Source: Pholiota molesta
Taxonomy: Eukaryota; Basidiomycota; Agaricomycetes; Agaricales; Strophariaceae
Direction of reading: 5' to 3'
Assembly: GCA_014925825.1 (NCBI GenBank)
Contig: JACGCK010000623.1
Coordinates: 1-10,238 of the forward strand
DNA: 10,238 bases
The notes below the pieces were generated by a model, which did no database searches, was not told where the DNA came from, and saw only the letters and a list, made by a program, of their open reading frames with translations. Positions within the stretch are counted from its first letter, which is position 1, and the number at the start of each line of letters is the position of its first letter. Shown here piece after piece: positions 1 to 7,349 of this stretch. Position numbers and translations under genes: made by a program.

Positions 1-10
1 CATTCTCTCT

Positions 11-31
11 GTGAGGCTCTAAGATCCTCAC
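11..31. repeat. Dyad 1 of the monomer (imperfect 21-bp palindrome)
   Basis: GTGAGG-C-TCT-A-AGA-T-CCTCAC: the arms pair completely except for one C/T mismatch, around a central A. In monomers starting with ctctctctgagg, ccgtctctgagg or ctgtctctgagg the outermost pair is lost, but TGAGG/CCTCA and TCT/AGA remain. The element sits at monomer positions 11-31 in every type A unit, and its inner part is also kept in type B. Confidence 0.85.
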
Positions 32-107
32 TTTAGACAACAAAACTAGATAGCAATGCGCTGAGTGCAAATCTCGTCGTAGTGCCACGATTTTTTGTGC
101 GTCCAGA

Positions 108-130
108 AGTGAGGCTCGTCGCGCCTCACT
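108..130. repeat. Dyad 2 of the monomer (perfect 8-bp arms, 7-nt loop)
   Basis: AGTGAGGC, loop TCGTCGC, then GCCTCACT: a perfect inverted repeat able to form a hairpin or cruciform. It is the best conserved block of the family, unchanged in nearly every unit of both size classes (position 108 in A, about 89 in B). Exceptions are unit 23 (near 4717, diverged left arm and loop), unit 31 (one C lost near 6104) and unit 55 (one C lost near 10178). Whether the conservation reflects function or only homogenisation cannot be told from this window. Confidence 0.9.
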
Positions 131-354
131 CGTACCAGTAGCGCACGCACCAGCACTCTGCGAAAAATCTGGCATGCCATTCTCTCTCTGAGGCTCTAAG
201 ATCCTCACTTTAGACAACAAAACTAGATAGCAATGCGCTGAGTGCAAATCTCGTCGTAGTGCCACGATTTTTTGTGCGTCCAGAAGTGAGGCTCGTCGCG
301 CCTCACTCGTACCAGTAGCGCACGCACCAGCACTCTGCAAAAAATCTGACATGT

Positions 355-511
355 CATTCCGTCTCTGAGGCTCTAAGATCCTCATTTATGCTGCACAGAG
401 TGCAATTCTTGTCATAATGACACGATTTTTTTTGCGTCCAGAAGTGAGGCTCGTCGCGCCTCACTCGTCCCAGTAGCGCAGCACCAGCACTCTGCGAAAA
501 ATCTGACATGC
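355..511 (+). repeat. Type B monomer, unit 3 (reference for B)
   Basis: This unit differs from A between the two dyads. After GATCCTCA it reads tttatgctgcacagagtgc, which removes about 20 bp including the TAGACAACAAAACTAGATAG block of A. It then has aattcttgtcataatgacacg in place of A's CpG-bearing equivalent, and a T8 run rather than T6-GTG. It starts with cattccgtctctg. Three CpG sites of A appear as TpG or CpA here. Its length is not a multiple of three, so it breaks the open frame that runs through A units. Confidence 0.93.
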
Positions 512-1039
512 CATTCTCTCTCTGAGGCTCTAAGATCCTCACTTTAGACAACAAAACTAGATAGCAATGCGCTGAGTGCAAATCTCGTCGTAGTGCCACG
601 ATTTTTTGTGCGTCAGAAGTGAGGCTCGTCGCGCCTCACTCGTACCAGTAGCGCACGCACCAGCACTCTGCGAAAAATCTGGCATGCCATTCTCTCTCTG
701 AGGCTCTAAGATCCTCACTTTAGACAACAAAACTAGATAGCAATGCGCTGAGTGCAAATCTCGTCGTAGTGCCACGATTTTTTGTGCGTCCAGAAGTGAG
801 GCTCGTCGCGCCTCACTCGTACCAGTAGCGCACGCACCAGCACTCTGCAAAAAATCTGGCATGCCATTCTCTCTCTGAGGCTCTAAGATCCTCACTTTAG
901 ACAACAAACTAGATAGCAATGCGCTGAGTGCAAATCTCGTCGTAGTGCCACGATTTTTTGTGCGTCCAGAAGTGAGGCTCGTCGCGCCTCACTCGTACCA
1001 GTAGCGCACGCACCAGCACTCTGCAAAAAATCTGGCATG

Positions 1040-1192
1040 CATTCCGTCTCTGAGGCTCTAAGATCCTCATTTATGCTGCACGAGTGCAATCTCGTCGTAG
1101 TGCCACGATTTTTTTGCGTCCAGAAGTGAGGCTCGTCGCGCCTCACTCGTCCAGTAGCGCACGCACCAGCACTCTGCGAAAAATCTGCATGC
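1040..1192 (+). repeat. Chimeric B/A monomer, unit 7
   Basis: The left part is B-like (ccgtctctg start, tttatgctgcacgagtgcaat), while the part after gagtgcaa is A-like (ctcgtcgtagtgccacg) with a T7 run. The switch lies in sequence common to both types, as expected for gene conversion or unequal crossing-over between A and B units. Confidence 0.8.
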
Positions 1193-1545
1193 CATTCTCT
1201 CTCTGAGGCTCTAAGATCCTCACTTTAGACAACAAAACTAGATAGCAATGCGCTGAGTGCAAATCTCGTCGTAGTGCCACGATTTTTTGTGCGTCCAGAA
1301 GTGAGGCTCGTCGCGCCTCACTCGTCCCAGTAGCGCACGCACCAGCACTCTGCGAAAAATCTGGCATGCCATTCTCTCTCTGAGGCTCTAAGATCCTCAC
1401 TTTAGACAACAAAACTAGATAGCAATGCGCTGAGTGCAAATCTCGTCGTAGTGCCACGATTTTTTGTGCGTCCAGAAGTGAGGCTCGTCGCGCCTCACTC
1501 GTCCAGTAGCGCACGCACCAGCACTCTGCAAAAAATCTGGCATGC

Positions 1546-1721
1546 CATTCCGTCTCTGAGGCTCTAAGATCCTCACTTTAGACAACAAAACTAGATAGCA
1601 ATGCGCTGAGTGCAAATCTCGTCATAATGCACGATTTTTTTTGCGTCCAGAAGTGAGGCTCGTCGCGCCTCACTCGTCCCAGTAGCGCACGCACCAGCAC
1701 TCTGCGAAAAATCTGGCATGC
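1546..1721 (+). repeat. Chimeric A/B monomer, unit 10
   Basis: This is an A-length unit with the full A-rich block and A's CpG through aatctcgt, then B-like cataatgcacg with a T8 run. It also starts with the ccgtctctg variant that otherwise marks B units in the left array. It is reciprocal in arrangement to unit 7. Confidence 0.75.
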
Positions 1722-2074
1722 CATTCTCTCTCTGAGGCTCTAAGATCCTCACTTTAGACAACAAAACTAGATAGCAATGCGCTGAGTGCAAATCTCGTCG
1801 TAGTGCCACGATTTTTTGTGCGTCCAGAAGTGAGGCTCGTCGCGCCTCACTCGTCCCAGTAGCGCACGCACCAGCACTCTGCAAAAAATCTGGCATGCCA
1901 TTCTGTCTCTGAGGCTCTAAGATCCTCACTTTAGACAACAAAACTAGATAGCAATGCGCTGAGTGCAAATCTCGTCGTAGTGCCACGATTTTTTGTGCGT
2001 CCAGAAGTGAGGCTCGTCGCGCCTCACTCGTACCAGTAGCGCACGCACCAGCACTCTGCAAAAAATCTGGCATG

Positions 2075-2749
2075 TCATTCCGTCTCTGAGGCTCTAAGAT
2101 CCTCATTTATGCTGCACAGAGTGCAATTCTTGTCATAATGACACGATTTTTTTTGCGTCCAGAAGTGAGGCTCGTCGCGCCTCACTCGTCCAGTAGCGCA
2201 CGCACCAGCACTCTGCGAAAAATCTGGCATGCCATTCTCTCTCTGAGGCTCTAAGATCCTCACTTTAGACAACAAAACTAGATAGCAATGCGCTGAGTGC
2301 AAATCTCGTCGTAGTGCCACGATTTTTTTTGCGTCCAGAAGTGAGGCTCGTCGCGCCTCACTCGTCCCAGTAGCGCACGCACCAGCACTCTGCGAAAAAT
2401 CTGGCATGCCATTCTCTCTCTGAGGCTCTAAGATCCTCACTTTAGACAACAAAACTAGATAGCAATGCGCTGAGTGCAAATCTCGTCGTAGTGCCACGAT
2501 TTTTTGTGCGTTCAGAAGTGAGGCTCGTCGCGCCTCACTCGTCCCAGTAGCGCACGCACCAGCACTCTGCGAAAAATCTGGCATGCCATTCTCTCTGTGA
2601 GGCTCTAAGATCCTCACTTTAGACAACAAAACTAGATAGCAATGCGCTGAGTGCAAATCTCGTCGTAGTGCCACGATTTTTTGTGCGTCCAGAAGTGAGG
2701 CTCGTCGCGCCTCACTCGTCCCAGTAGCGCACGCACCAGCACTCTGCAA
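2075..2749 (-). other. Longest satellite open frame (224 codons), not called as a gene
   Basis: Reading the minus strand, type A units give an uninterrupted 59-residue repeat starting MPDF[LS]QSAGACATG, because 177 bp is 59 codons and this frame has no stop. Consecutive A units therefore chain into 100-224 codon frames, of which this is the longest. B units shift the frame and end it. Most unit-to-unit differences change residues (P/S, S/L, E/Q/R, V/M), with few silent ones such as GGT/GGG, which argues against selection on a protein. There is no signal for a start site, promoter or splice sites. I regard it as a by-product of the repeat. Confidence 0.8.
2076..2232 (+). repeat. Type B monomer, unit 13
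   Basis: A full B signature: ccgtctctg start, tttatgctgcacagagtgc, cttgtcataatgac and a T8 run. Confidence 0.92.
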
Positions 2750-2762
2750 AAATCTGGCATGT

Positions 2763-2919
2763 CATTCCGTCTCTGAGGCTCTAAGATCCTCATTTATGCT
2801 GCACAGAGTGCAATTCTTGTCATAATGACACGATTTTTTTGCGTCCAGAAGTGAGGCTCGTCGCGCCTCACTCGTCCCAGTAGCGCACGCACCAGCACTC
2901 TGCGAAAAATCTGGCATGC
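2763..2919 (+). repeat. Type B monomer, unit 17
   Basis: A full B signature with a T7 run. It follows two A units that carry the linked markers gcgttcag (unit 15) and ctctctgtgagg (unit 16), an order seen again before unit 22. Confidence 0.92.
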
Positions 2920-3096
2920 CATTCTCTCTCTGAGGCTCTAAGATCCTCACTTTAGACAACAAAACTAGATAGCAATGCGCTGAGTGCAAATCTCGTCATA
3001 ATGACACGATTTTTTTTGCGTCCAGAAGTGAGGCTCGTCGCGCCTCACTCGTCCCAGTAGCGCACGCACCAGCACTCTGCGAAAAATCTGGCATGC
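2920..3096 (+). repeat. Chimeric A/B monomer, unit 18
   Basis: A 177-bp unit with A sequence through gagtgcaaatctcgt, then B-like cataatgacacg and a T8 run. It immediately follows B unit 17, so a local conversion from that neighbour is a simple explanation. Confidence 0.78.
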
Positions 3097-3627
3097 CATT
3101 CTCTCTCTGAGGCTCTAAGATCCTCACTTTAGACAACAAAACTAGATAGCAATGCGCTGAGTGCAAATCTCGTCGTAGTGCCACGATTTTTTGTGCGTCC
3201 AGAAGTGAGGCTCGTCGCGCCTCACTCGTACCAGTAGCGCACGCACCAGCACTCTGCAAAAAATCTGGCATGCCATTCTCTCTGTGAGGCTCTAAGATCC
3301 TCACTTTAGACAACAAAACTAGATAGCAATGCGCTGAGTGCAAATCTCGTCGTAGTGCCACGATTTTTTGTGCGTTCAGAAGTGAGGCTCGTCGCGCCTC
3401 ACTCGTCCCAGTAGCGCACGCACCAGCACTCTGCGAAAAATCTGGCATGCCATTCTCTCTGTGAGGCTCTAAGATCCTCACTTTAGACAACAAAACTAGA
3501 TAGCAATGCGCTGAGTGCAAATCTCGTCGTAGTGCCATGATTTTTTGTGCGTCCAGAAGTGAGGCTCGTCGCGCCTCACTCGTACCAGTAGCGCACGCAC
3601 CAGCACTCTGCAAAAAATCTGGCATGT

Positions 3628-3783
3628 CATTCCGTCTCTGAGGCTCTAAGATCCTCATTTATGCTGCACAGAGTGCAATTCTTGTCATAATGACACGATT
3701 TTTTTTGCGTCCAGAAGTGAGGCTCGTCGCGCCTCACTCGTACCAGTAGCGCAAGCACCAGCACTCTGCGAAAAATCTGACAT
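3628..3783 (+). repeat. Type B monomer, unit 22, last unit before the island
   Basis: A full B signature and an intact dyad 2 (left arm at 3716). One base differs in the otherwise constant CGCACGCACC block (gcaagcacc). Satellite identity stops after ctgacat at 3783, where the next expected base changes and the sequence departs from consensus. Confidence 0.9.
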
Positions 3784-3788
3784 TGAAA
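3771..3788 (+). repeat. 18-bp direct repeat at island left edge
   Basis: AAAAATCTGACATTGAAA occurs here and again at 4603-4620. Its first 13 bases are ordinary satellite sequence; the last five (TGAAA) are not in the satellite consensus and are shared only by the two island flanks. Confidence 0.85.
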
Positions 3789-3923
3789 CTTAGATTGCAA
3801 TGACCCAACAATTGATATAGTTGAAGAGTAGAACTCGACTGAACAGCTTAGCATTCTCAAATGGCTTGAAAGTATACGAGAAACTCATAGATTGTGTATG
3901 ATTGCTGTTCCACATCTCTATGC

Positions 3924-3941
3924 TGATATATGAAGATATCA
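3924..3941. repeat. Short inverted repeat in the island
   Basis: TGATAT, spacer ATGAAG, ATATCA: perfect 6-bp arms. AT-rich arms this short can arise by chance; no function is proposed. Confidence 0.5.
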
Positions 3942-4105
3942 TGCACAAAGGGGCAAAGCATCATACTGCAGAATCATGGAAGCAGCGGTATAAGACACAC
4001 TGAGATGAATTTGATGCCAGGATTTTCGAAATGCTGGGTAACAACTTCCCACGTAGAACCAATGTTGGCCTGGCAGGTTCAAGCATACCCAAACCTAAAA
4101 AATCC

Positions 4106-4142
4106 TTTGGGCCCATAGGTGTTTGCCAACACATACCGAATC
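4106..4142 (+). repeat. 37-bp submotif, copy 1a
   Basis: The motif TTTGGGCC..AT.GGTGTTTGCCAA.ACAT.CCGA.TC. A second version lies 74 bp downstream within the same 232-bp unit, so the unit has an internal repeat. Confidence 0.8.
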
Positions 4143-4179
4143 GGGGGGCAAAAACACAGGCGTTTTTCATAACTATGGC

Positions 4180-4216
4180 TTTGTGCCAATTGGTGTTTGC
4201 CAATACATGCCGATTC
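4180..4216 (+). repeat. 37-bp submotif, copy 1b
   Basis: Reads tttgtgccaattggtg then tttgccaatacatgccgattc, aligning without gaps to 4106-4142. Confidence 0.8.
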
Positions 4217-4337
4217 TGATCTTAGCCACGTTTGCGAACAAGGTATTAAAAGATCTCATAAAAAGGCGGGCCCGCAAATACTGTGTTAATCCCATACTCA
4301 GATTGGTAAATTCAACAGCTTCTAAGCCCTAAAACTA

Positions 4338-4374
4338 TTTGGGCCTGTAGGTGTTTGCCAACGCATGCCGGATC
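4338..4374 (+). repeat. 37-bp submotif, copy 2a
   Basis: The counterpart of 4106-4142, exactly 232 bp downstream, with ACGCATGCCGG where copy 1a has ACACATACCGA. Confidence 0.8.
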
Positions 4375-4411
4375 GGGGGGCAAAAACACAGCCATTTTTG
4401 ACAACTATGGC

Positions 4412-4448
4412 TTTGTGCCAATTGGTGCTTGCCAACACATGCCAATTC
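4412..4448 (+). repeat. 37-bp submotif, copy 2b
   Basis: The counterpart of 4180-4216, 232 bp downstream and 74 bp after copy 2a. CCAATTC here replaces CCGATTC of copy 1b. Confidence 0.8.
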
Positions 4449-4560
4449 TGATCTTAGCAATGTTTGTGAACAAGGTATCAAAAGATCTGACAGAAAGGTG
4501 GGCCCATGAATACTCTGCTTATCCCACACTCAGAGGTGTAAACCCTAAGTAGCTGTCCAA

Positions 4561-4615
4561 GGACCTCAAACACATAGCTGGCAAGACTACAACTGCTCTC
4601 CAAAAAATCTGACAT
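4561..4615 (+). repeat. Decayed satellite fragment at island right edge
   Basis: These 55 bases align without a gap to the 3' third of a monomer (from the right arm of dyad 2 through ctgacat), with 33 of 55 identities by eye. The identities include CCTCA at the expected place of the dyad arm and a perfect 15-base end. The minus-strand translation agrees: MSDFLES is seen where intact units give MSDFLQS. The true array edge therefore lies further left than a strict consensus match would put it. Confidence 0.6.
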
Positions 4616-4620
4616 TGAAA
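4603..4620 (+). repeat. 18-bp direct repeat at island right edge
   Basis: The second copy of the word at 3771-3788. Because satellite-like sequence lies on its left (4561-4615), it is better read as a variant monomer junction than as a target-site duplication. Confidence 0.85.
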
Positions 4621-4786
4621 AGCACAGTATATGTGTTTTTACAAATAAACCAAACTGAATATCAATGCGCAGAGTGCAAATCATGTCGTAGTGACACGAA
4701 TTTTTTTTGGTCCAAACGTGAGGATCAACGCGCCTCACTCATACCAGTAGCGCGGGCACCAGCACTCTGCAAAAAATCTGACATGC
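4616..4786 (+). repeat. Diverged edge monomer, unit 23
   Basis: The first about 35 bases (tgaaaagcacagtatatgtg onward) replace the normal start and dyad 1. From about 4650 it matches type A (aaccaaactgaatatcaatgcgcagagtgc) with many substitutions. Dyad 2 is degraded but still has GTGAGG (4718-4723) and CCTCAC. It retains some CpG sites and has TpG or CpA at others (tcatgtcg, cactcatacc). Diverged monomers at array edges are expected when homogenisation acts mainly on the interior. Confidence 0.88.
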
Positions 4787-5316
4787 CATTCTGTCTCTGA
4801 GGCTCTAAGATCCTCACTTTAGACAACAAGAATTGATAGCAATGCGCTGAGTGCAAATCTCGTCGTAGTGCCACGATTTCTTGTGCGTCCAGAAGTGAGG
4901 CTCGTCGCGCCTCACTCGTCCCAGTAGCGCACGCACCAGCACTCTGCAAAAAATCTGGCATGCCATTCTCTCTGTGAGGCTCTAAGATCCTCACTTTAGA
5001 CAACAAAACTAGATAGCAAAGCGCTGAGTGCAAATCTCGTCGTAGTGCCACGATTTTTTGTCCGTCCAGAAGTGAGGCTCGTCGCGCCTCACTCGTACCA
5101 GTAGCGCACGCACCAGCACTCTGCAAAAAATCTGGCATGCCATTCTCTCTGTGAGGCTCTAAGATCCTCACTTTAGACAACAAAACTAGATAGCAATGCG
5201 CTGAGTGCAAATCTCGTCGTAGTGCCACGATTTTTTGTGCGTCCAGAAGTGAGGCTCGTCGCGCCTCACTCGTCCAGTAGCGCACGCACCAGCACTCTGC
5301 AAAAAATCTGGCATGT

Positions 5317-5472
5317 CATTCCGTCTCTGAGGCTCTAAGATCCTCATTTATGCTGCACAGAGTGCAATTCTTGTCATAATGACACGATTTTTTTGCGTCC
5401 AGAAGTGAGGCTCGTCGCGCCTCACTCGTACCAGTAGCGCACGCACCAGCACTCTGCAAAAATCTGGCATGT
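5317..5472 (+). repeat. Type B monomer, unit 27
   Basis: A full B signature with T7. It is preceded by two units starting with ctctctgtgagg (25 and 26), the same order that precedes unit 22 on the other side of the island. Confidence 0.92.
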
Positions 5473-5999
5473 CATTCCGTCTCTGAGGCTCTAAGATCCT
5501 CACTTTAGACAACAAAACTAGATAGCAATGCGCTGAGTGCAAATCTCGTCGTAGTGCCACGATTTTTTGTGCGTCCAGAAGTGAGGCTCGTCGCGCCTCA
5601 CTCGTACCAGTAGCGCACGCACCAGCACTCTGCAAAAATCTGGCATGTCATTCCGTCTCTGAGGCTCTAAGATCCTCACTTTAGACAACAAAACTAGATA
5701 GCAATGCGCTGAGTGCAAATCTCGTCGTAGTGCCACGATTTTTTGTGCGTCCAGAAGTGAGGCTCGTCGCGCCTCACTCGTCCAGTAGCGCACGCACCAG
5801 CACTCTGCAAAAATCTGGCATGCCATTCGTCTCTGAGGCTCTAAGATCCTCACTTTAGACAACAAAACTAGATAGCAATGCGCTGAGTGCAAATCTCGTC
5901 GTAGTGCCACGATTTTTTGTGCGTCCAGAAGTGAGGCTCGTCGCGCCTCACTCGTACCAGTAGCGCACGCACCAGCACTCTGCAAAAAATCTGACATGT

Positions 6000-6155
6000 C
6001 ATTCCGTCTCTGAGGCTCTAAGATCCTCATTTATGCTGCACAGAGTGCAATTCTTGTCATAATGACACGATTTTTTTTGCGTCCAGAAGTGAGGCTCGTC
6101 GCGCTCACTCGTCCCAGTAGCGCACGCACCAGCACTCTGCAAAAATCTGGCATGC
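6000..6155 (+). repeat. Type B monomer, unit 31
   Basis: A full B signature with T8. One C is missing from the right arm of dyad 2 (gcgctcact), shortening its pairing. Confidence 0.92.
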
Positions 6156-6509
6156 CATTCCGTCTCTGAGGCTCTAAGATCCTCACTTTAGACAACAAAA
6201 CTAGATAGCAATGCGCTGAGTGCAAATCTCGTCGTAGTGCCATGATTTTTTGTGCGTCCAGAAGTGAGGCTCGTCGCGCCTCACTCGTACCAGTAGCGCA
6301 CGCACCAGCACTCTGCAAAAAATCTGGCATGTCATTCCGTCTCTGAGGCTCTAAGATCCTCACTTTAGACAACAAAACTAGATAGCAATGCGCTGAGTGC
6401 AAATCTCGTCGTAGTGCCATGATTTTTTGTCCGTCCAGAAGTGAGGCTCGTCGCGCCTCACTCGTACCAGTAGCGCACGCACCAGCACTCTGCGAAAAAT
6501 CTGACATGT

Positions 6510-6667
6510 CATTCCGTCTCTGAGGCTCTAAGATCCTCATTTATGCTGCACAGAGTGCAATTCTTGTCATAATGACACGATTTTTTTTGCGTCCAGAAGT
6601 GAGGCTCGTCGCGCCTCACTCGTACCAGTAGCGCACGCACCAGCACTCTGCAAAAAATCTGGCATGC
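6510..6667 (+). repeat. Type B monomer, unit 34
   Basis: A full B signature with T8, 510 bp after the equivalent point of unit 31. Confidence 0.92.
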
Positions 6668-6844
6668 CATTCCGTCTCTGAGGCTCTAAGATCCTCACTT
6701 TAGACAACAAAACTAGATAGCAATGCGCTGAGTGCAAATCTCGTCGTAGTGCCACGATTTTTTGTGCGTCCAGAAGTGAGGCTCGTCGCGCCTCACTCGT
6801 ACCAGTAGCGCACGCACCAGCACTCTGCAAAAAATCTGACATGT

Positions 6845-7000
6845 CATTCCGTCTCTGAGGCTCTAAGATCCTCATTTATGCTGCACAGAGTGCAATTCTT
6901 GTCATAATGACACGATTTTTTTTGCGTCCAGAAGTGAGGCTCGTCGCGCCTCACTCGTCCCAGTAGCGCAGCACCAGCACTCTGCGAAAAATCTGCATGC
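6845..7000 (+). repeat. Type B monomer, unit 36
   Basis: A full B signature with T8, separated from unit 34 by a single A unit. Its 3' part has two small deletions (gcgcagcacc and tctgcatgcc). Confidence 0.9.
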
Positions 7001-7349
7001 CATTCTTCTCTGAGGCTCTAAGATCCTCACTTTAGACAACAAAACTAGATAGCAATGCGCTGAGTGCAAATCTCGTCGTAGTGCCACGATTTTTTGTGCG
7101 TCCAGAAGTGAGGCTCGTCGCGCCTCACTCGTACCAGTAGCGCACGCACCAGCACTCTGCAAAAATCTGCATGCATTCGTCTCTGAGGCTCTAAGATCCT
7201 CACTTTAGACAACAAAACTAGATAGCAATGCGCTGAGTGCAAATCTCGTCGTAGTGCCACGATTTTTTGTGCGTCCAGAAGTGAGGCTCGTCGCGCCTCA
7301 CTCGTACCAGTAGCGCACGCACCAGCACTCTGCGAAAAATCTGACATGC

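Larger units (their letters stand above)
1..177 (+). repeat. Reference type A monomer (177 bp)
   Basis: The first complete unit, useful as a consensus. In order it holds a pyrimidine-rich start, dyad 1 at 11-31, an A-rich stretch (about 32-58), a CpG-bearing segment to about 91, a T6 run followed by GTGCGTCC, dyad 2 at 108-130, a CGCACGCACC segment, then an A-rich end leading into GGCATGCC, which spans the junction with the next unit. Its length of 177 equals 3 x 59, so one minus-strand frame stays in register through consecutive A units. No promoter, tRNA-like box or splice structure is evident. Confidence 0.95.
1..3783 (+). repeat. Left satellite array, 22 head-to-tail monomers (177-bp type A with 158-bp type B)
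   Basis: A tandem array whose monomers begin at a CATTC word (first at base 1) and repeat every 174-177 bp (type A) or 153-158 bp (type B). The invariant landmark is the inverted repeat AGTGAGGC/GCCTCACT, whose left arm starts at 108, 285, 443, 618, 795, 971, 1125, 1300, 1477, 1652, 1829, 2006, 2164, 2340, 2517, 2694, 2850, 3027, 3204, 3381, 3558 and 3716. Copies are nearly identical over most of their length, so the array is young or actively homogenised. Type B monomers are units 3, 7, 13, 17 and 22. Type A has 12 CpG sites per monomer by my count, high for satellite DNA. The array stops sharply at 3783. Its unit length fits centromeric or heterochromatic satellites of eukaryotes, but nothing here proves centromere function. 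Confidence 0.97.
4091..4322 (+). repeat. Island tandem repeat, copy 1 (232 bp)
   Basis: This copy aligns with 4323-4550 at a constant 232-bp offset. It runs from an aaacctaaaa stretch through tttgggcc, a G6 run followed by caaaaacacag, actatggctttgtgccaattggtg, ctgatcttag, aacaaggtat, aaaagatct and gggccc to tactcag. It keeps CpG at several sites where copy 2 has TpG or CpA, including GCGGGCCCGC at 4266-4275, a perfect palindrome that is decayed in copy 2. No protein is evident. With its period and two-copy arrangement it could be a remnant of a second satellite or of a repeat-containing part of a retroelement. Confidence 0.9.
4323..4550 (+). repeat. Island tandem repeat, copy 2
   Basis: The second copy of the 232-bp unit, clearly alignable but well diverged from copy 1, so the duplication is far older than the last homogenisation of the surrounding satellite. 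Many differences are CpG versus TpG/CpA. It ends with aaaccctaa (4540-4548), which matches the plant telobox word; a single 9-mer is weak evidence and I do not assign a role. Confidence 0.9.
3784..4560. other. Non-satellite island interrupting the array
   Basis: About 780 bp unlike the satellite. The first part (3784 to about 4090) is single-copy in this window, and I recognise nothing in it beyond a short inverted repeat, TGATAT/ATATCA, at 3924-3941. The second part (4091-4550) is a tandem duplication, described separately. I see no terminal inverted repeats, target-site duplication, long terminal repeat ends or poly(A) tail that would define a transposon, and the open frames are short (about 60-80 codons) and overlap on both strands. 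At 3791-3802 tagattgcaatg resembles tagatagcaatg of type A, so the first bases may be decayed satellite. The island may be an old insertion, a fragment of another repeat family or an older segment around which the arrays expanded. Confidence 0.85.

Noticed and set aside
90..110. T6-T9 run as a Pol III terminator of a small RNA gene
   Set aside because: I found no convincing A-box and B-box pair upstream; the run is better seen as a simple homopolymer within the repeat.
171..178. GGCATGCC at A junctions versus GACATGTC at some B junctions as compensatory changes preserving a palindrome
   Set aside because: Mixed forms GGCATGTC and GACATGCC are common (for example near 2070, 5313, 8840 and 9870), so symmetry is not maintained.
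1..3783. CRISPR-like array of regularly spaced repeats
   Set aside because: The whole 177-bp unit repeats without unique spacers, and there are no cas-like genes; this is a contiguous tandem satellite.
4540..4548. AAACCCTAA as telomeric repeat or plant telobox promoter element
   Set aside because: It is a single 9-base match with no tandem telomere units and no adjacent gene; kept only as a weak hint about the host.
3930..4552. Short plus-strand open frames in the island (62-69 codons) as small genes
   Set aside because: They overlap each other and minus-strand frames, two merely mirror the 232-bp duplication, and none has a recognisable domain.
3771..4620. 18-bp flanking direct repeat as the target-site duplication of a transposon
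   Set aside because: Thirteen of the 18 bases are ordinary satellite sequence, decayed satellite continues to the left of the right-hand copy, and no terminal repeats are visible.
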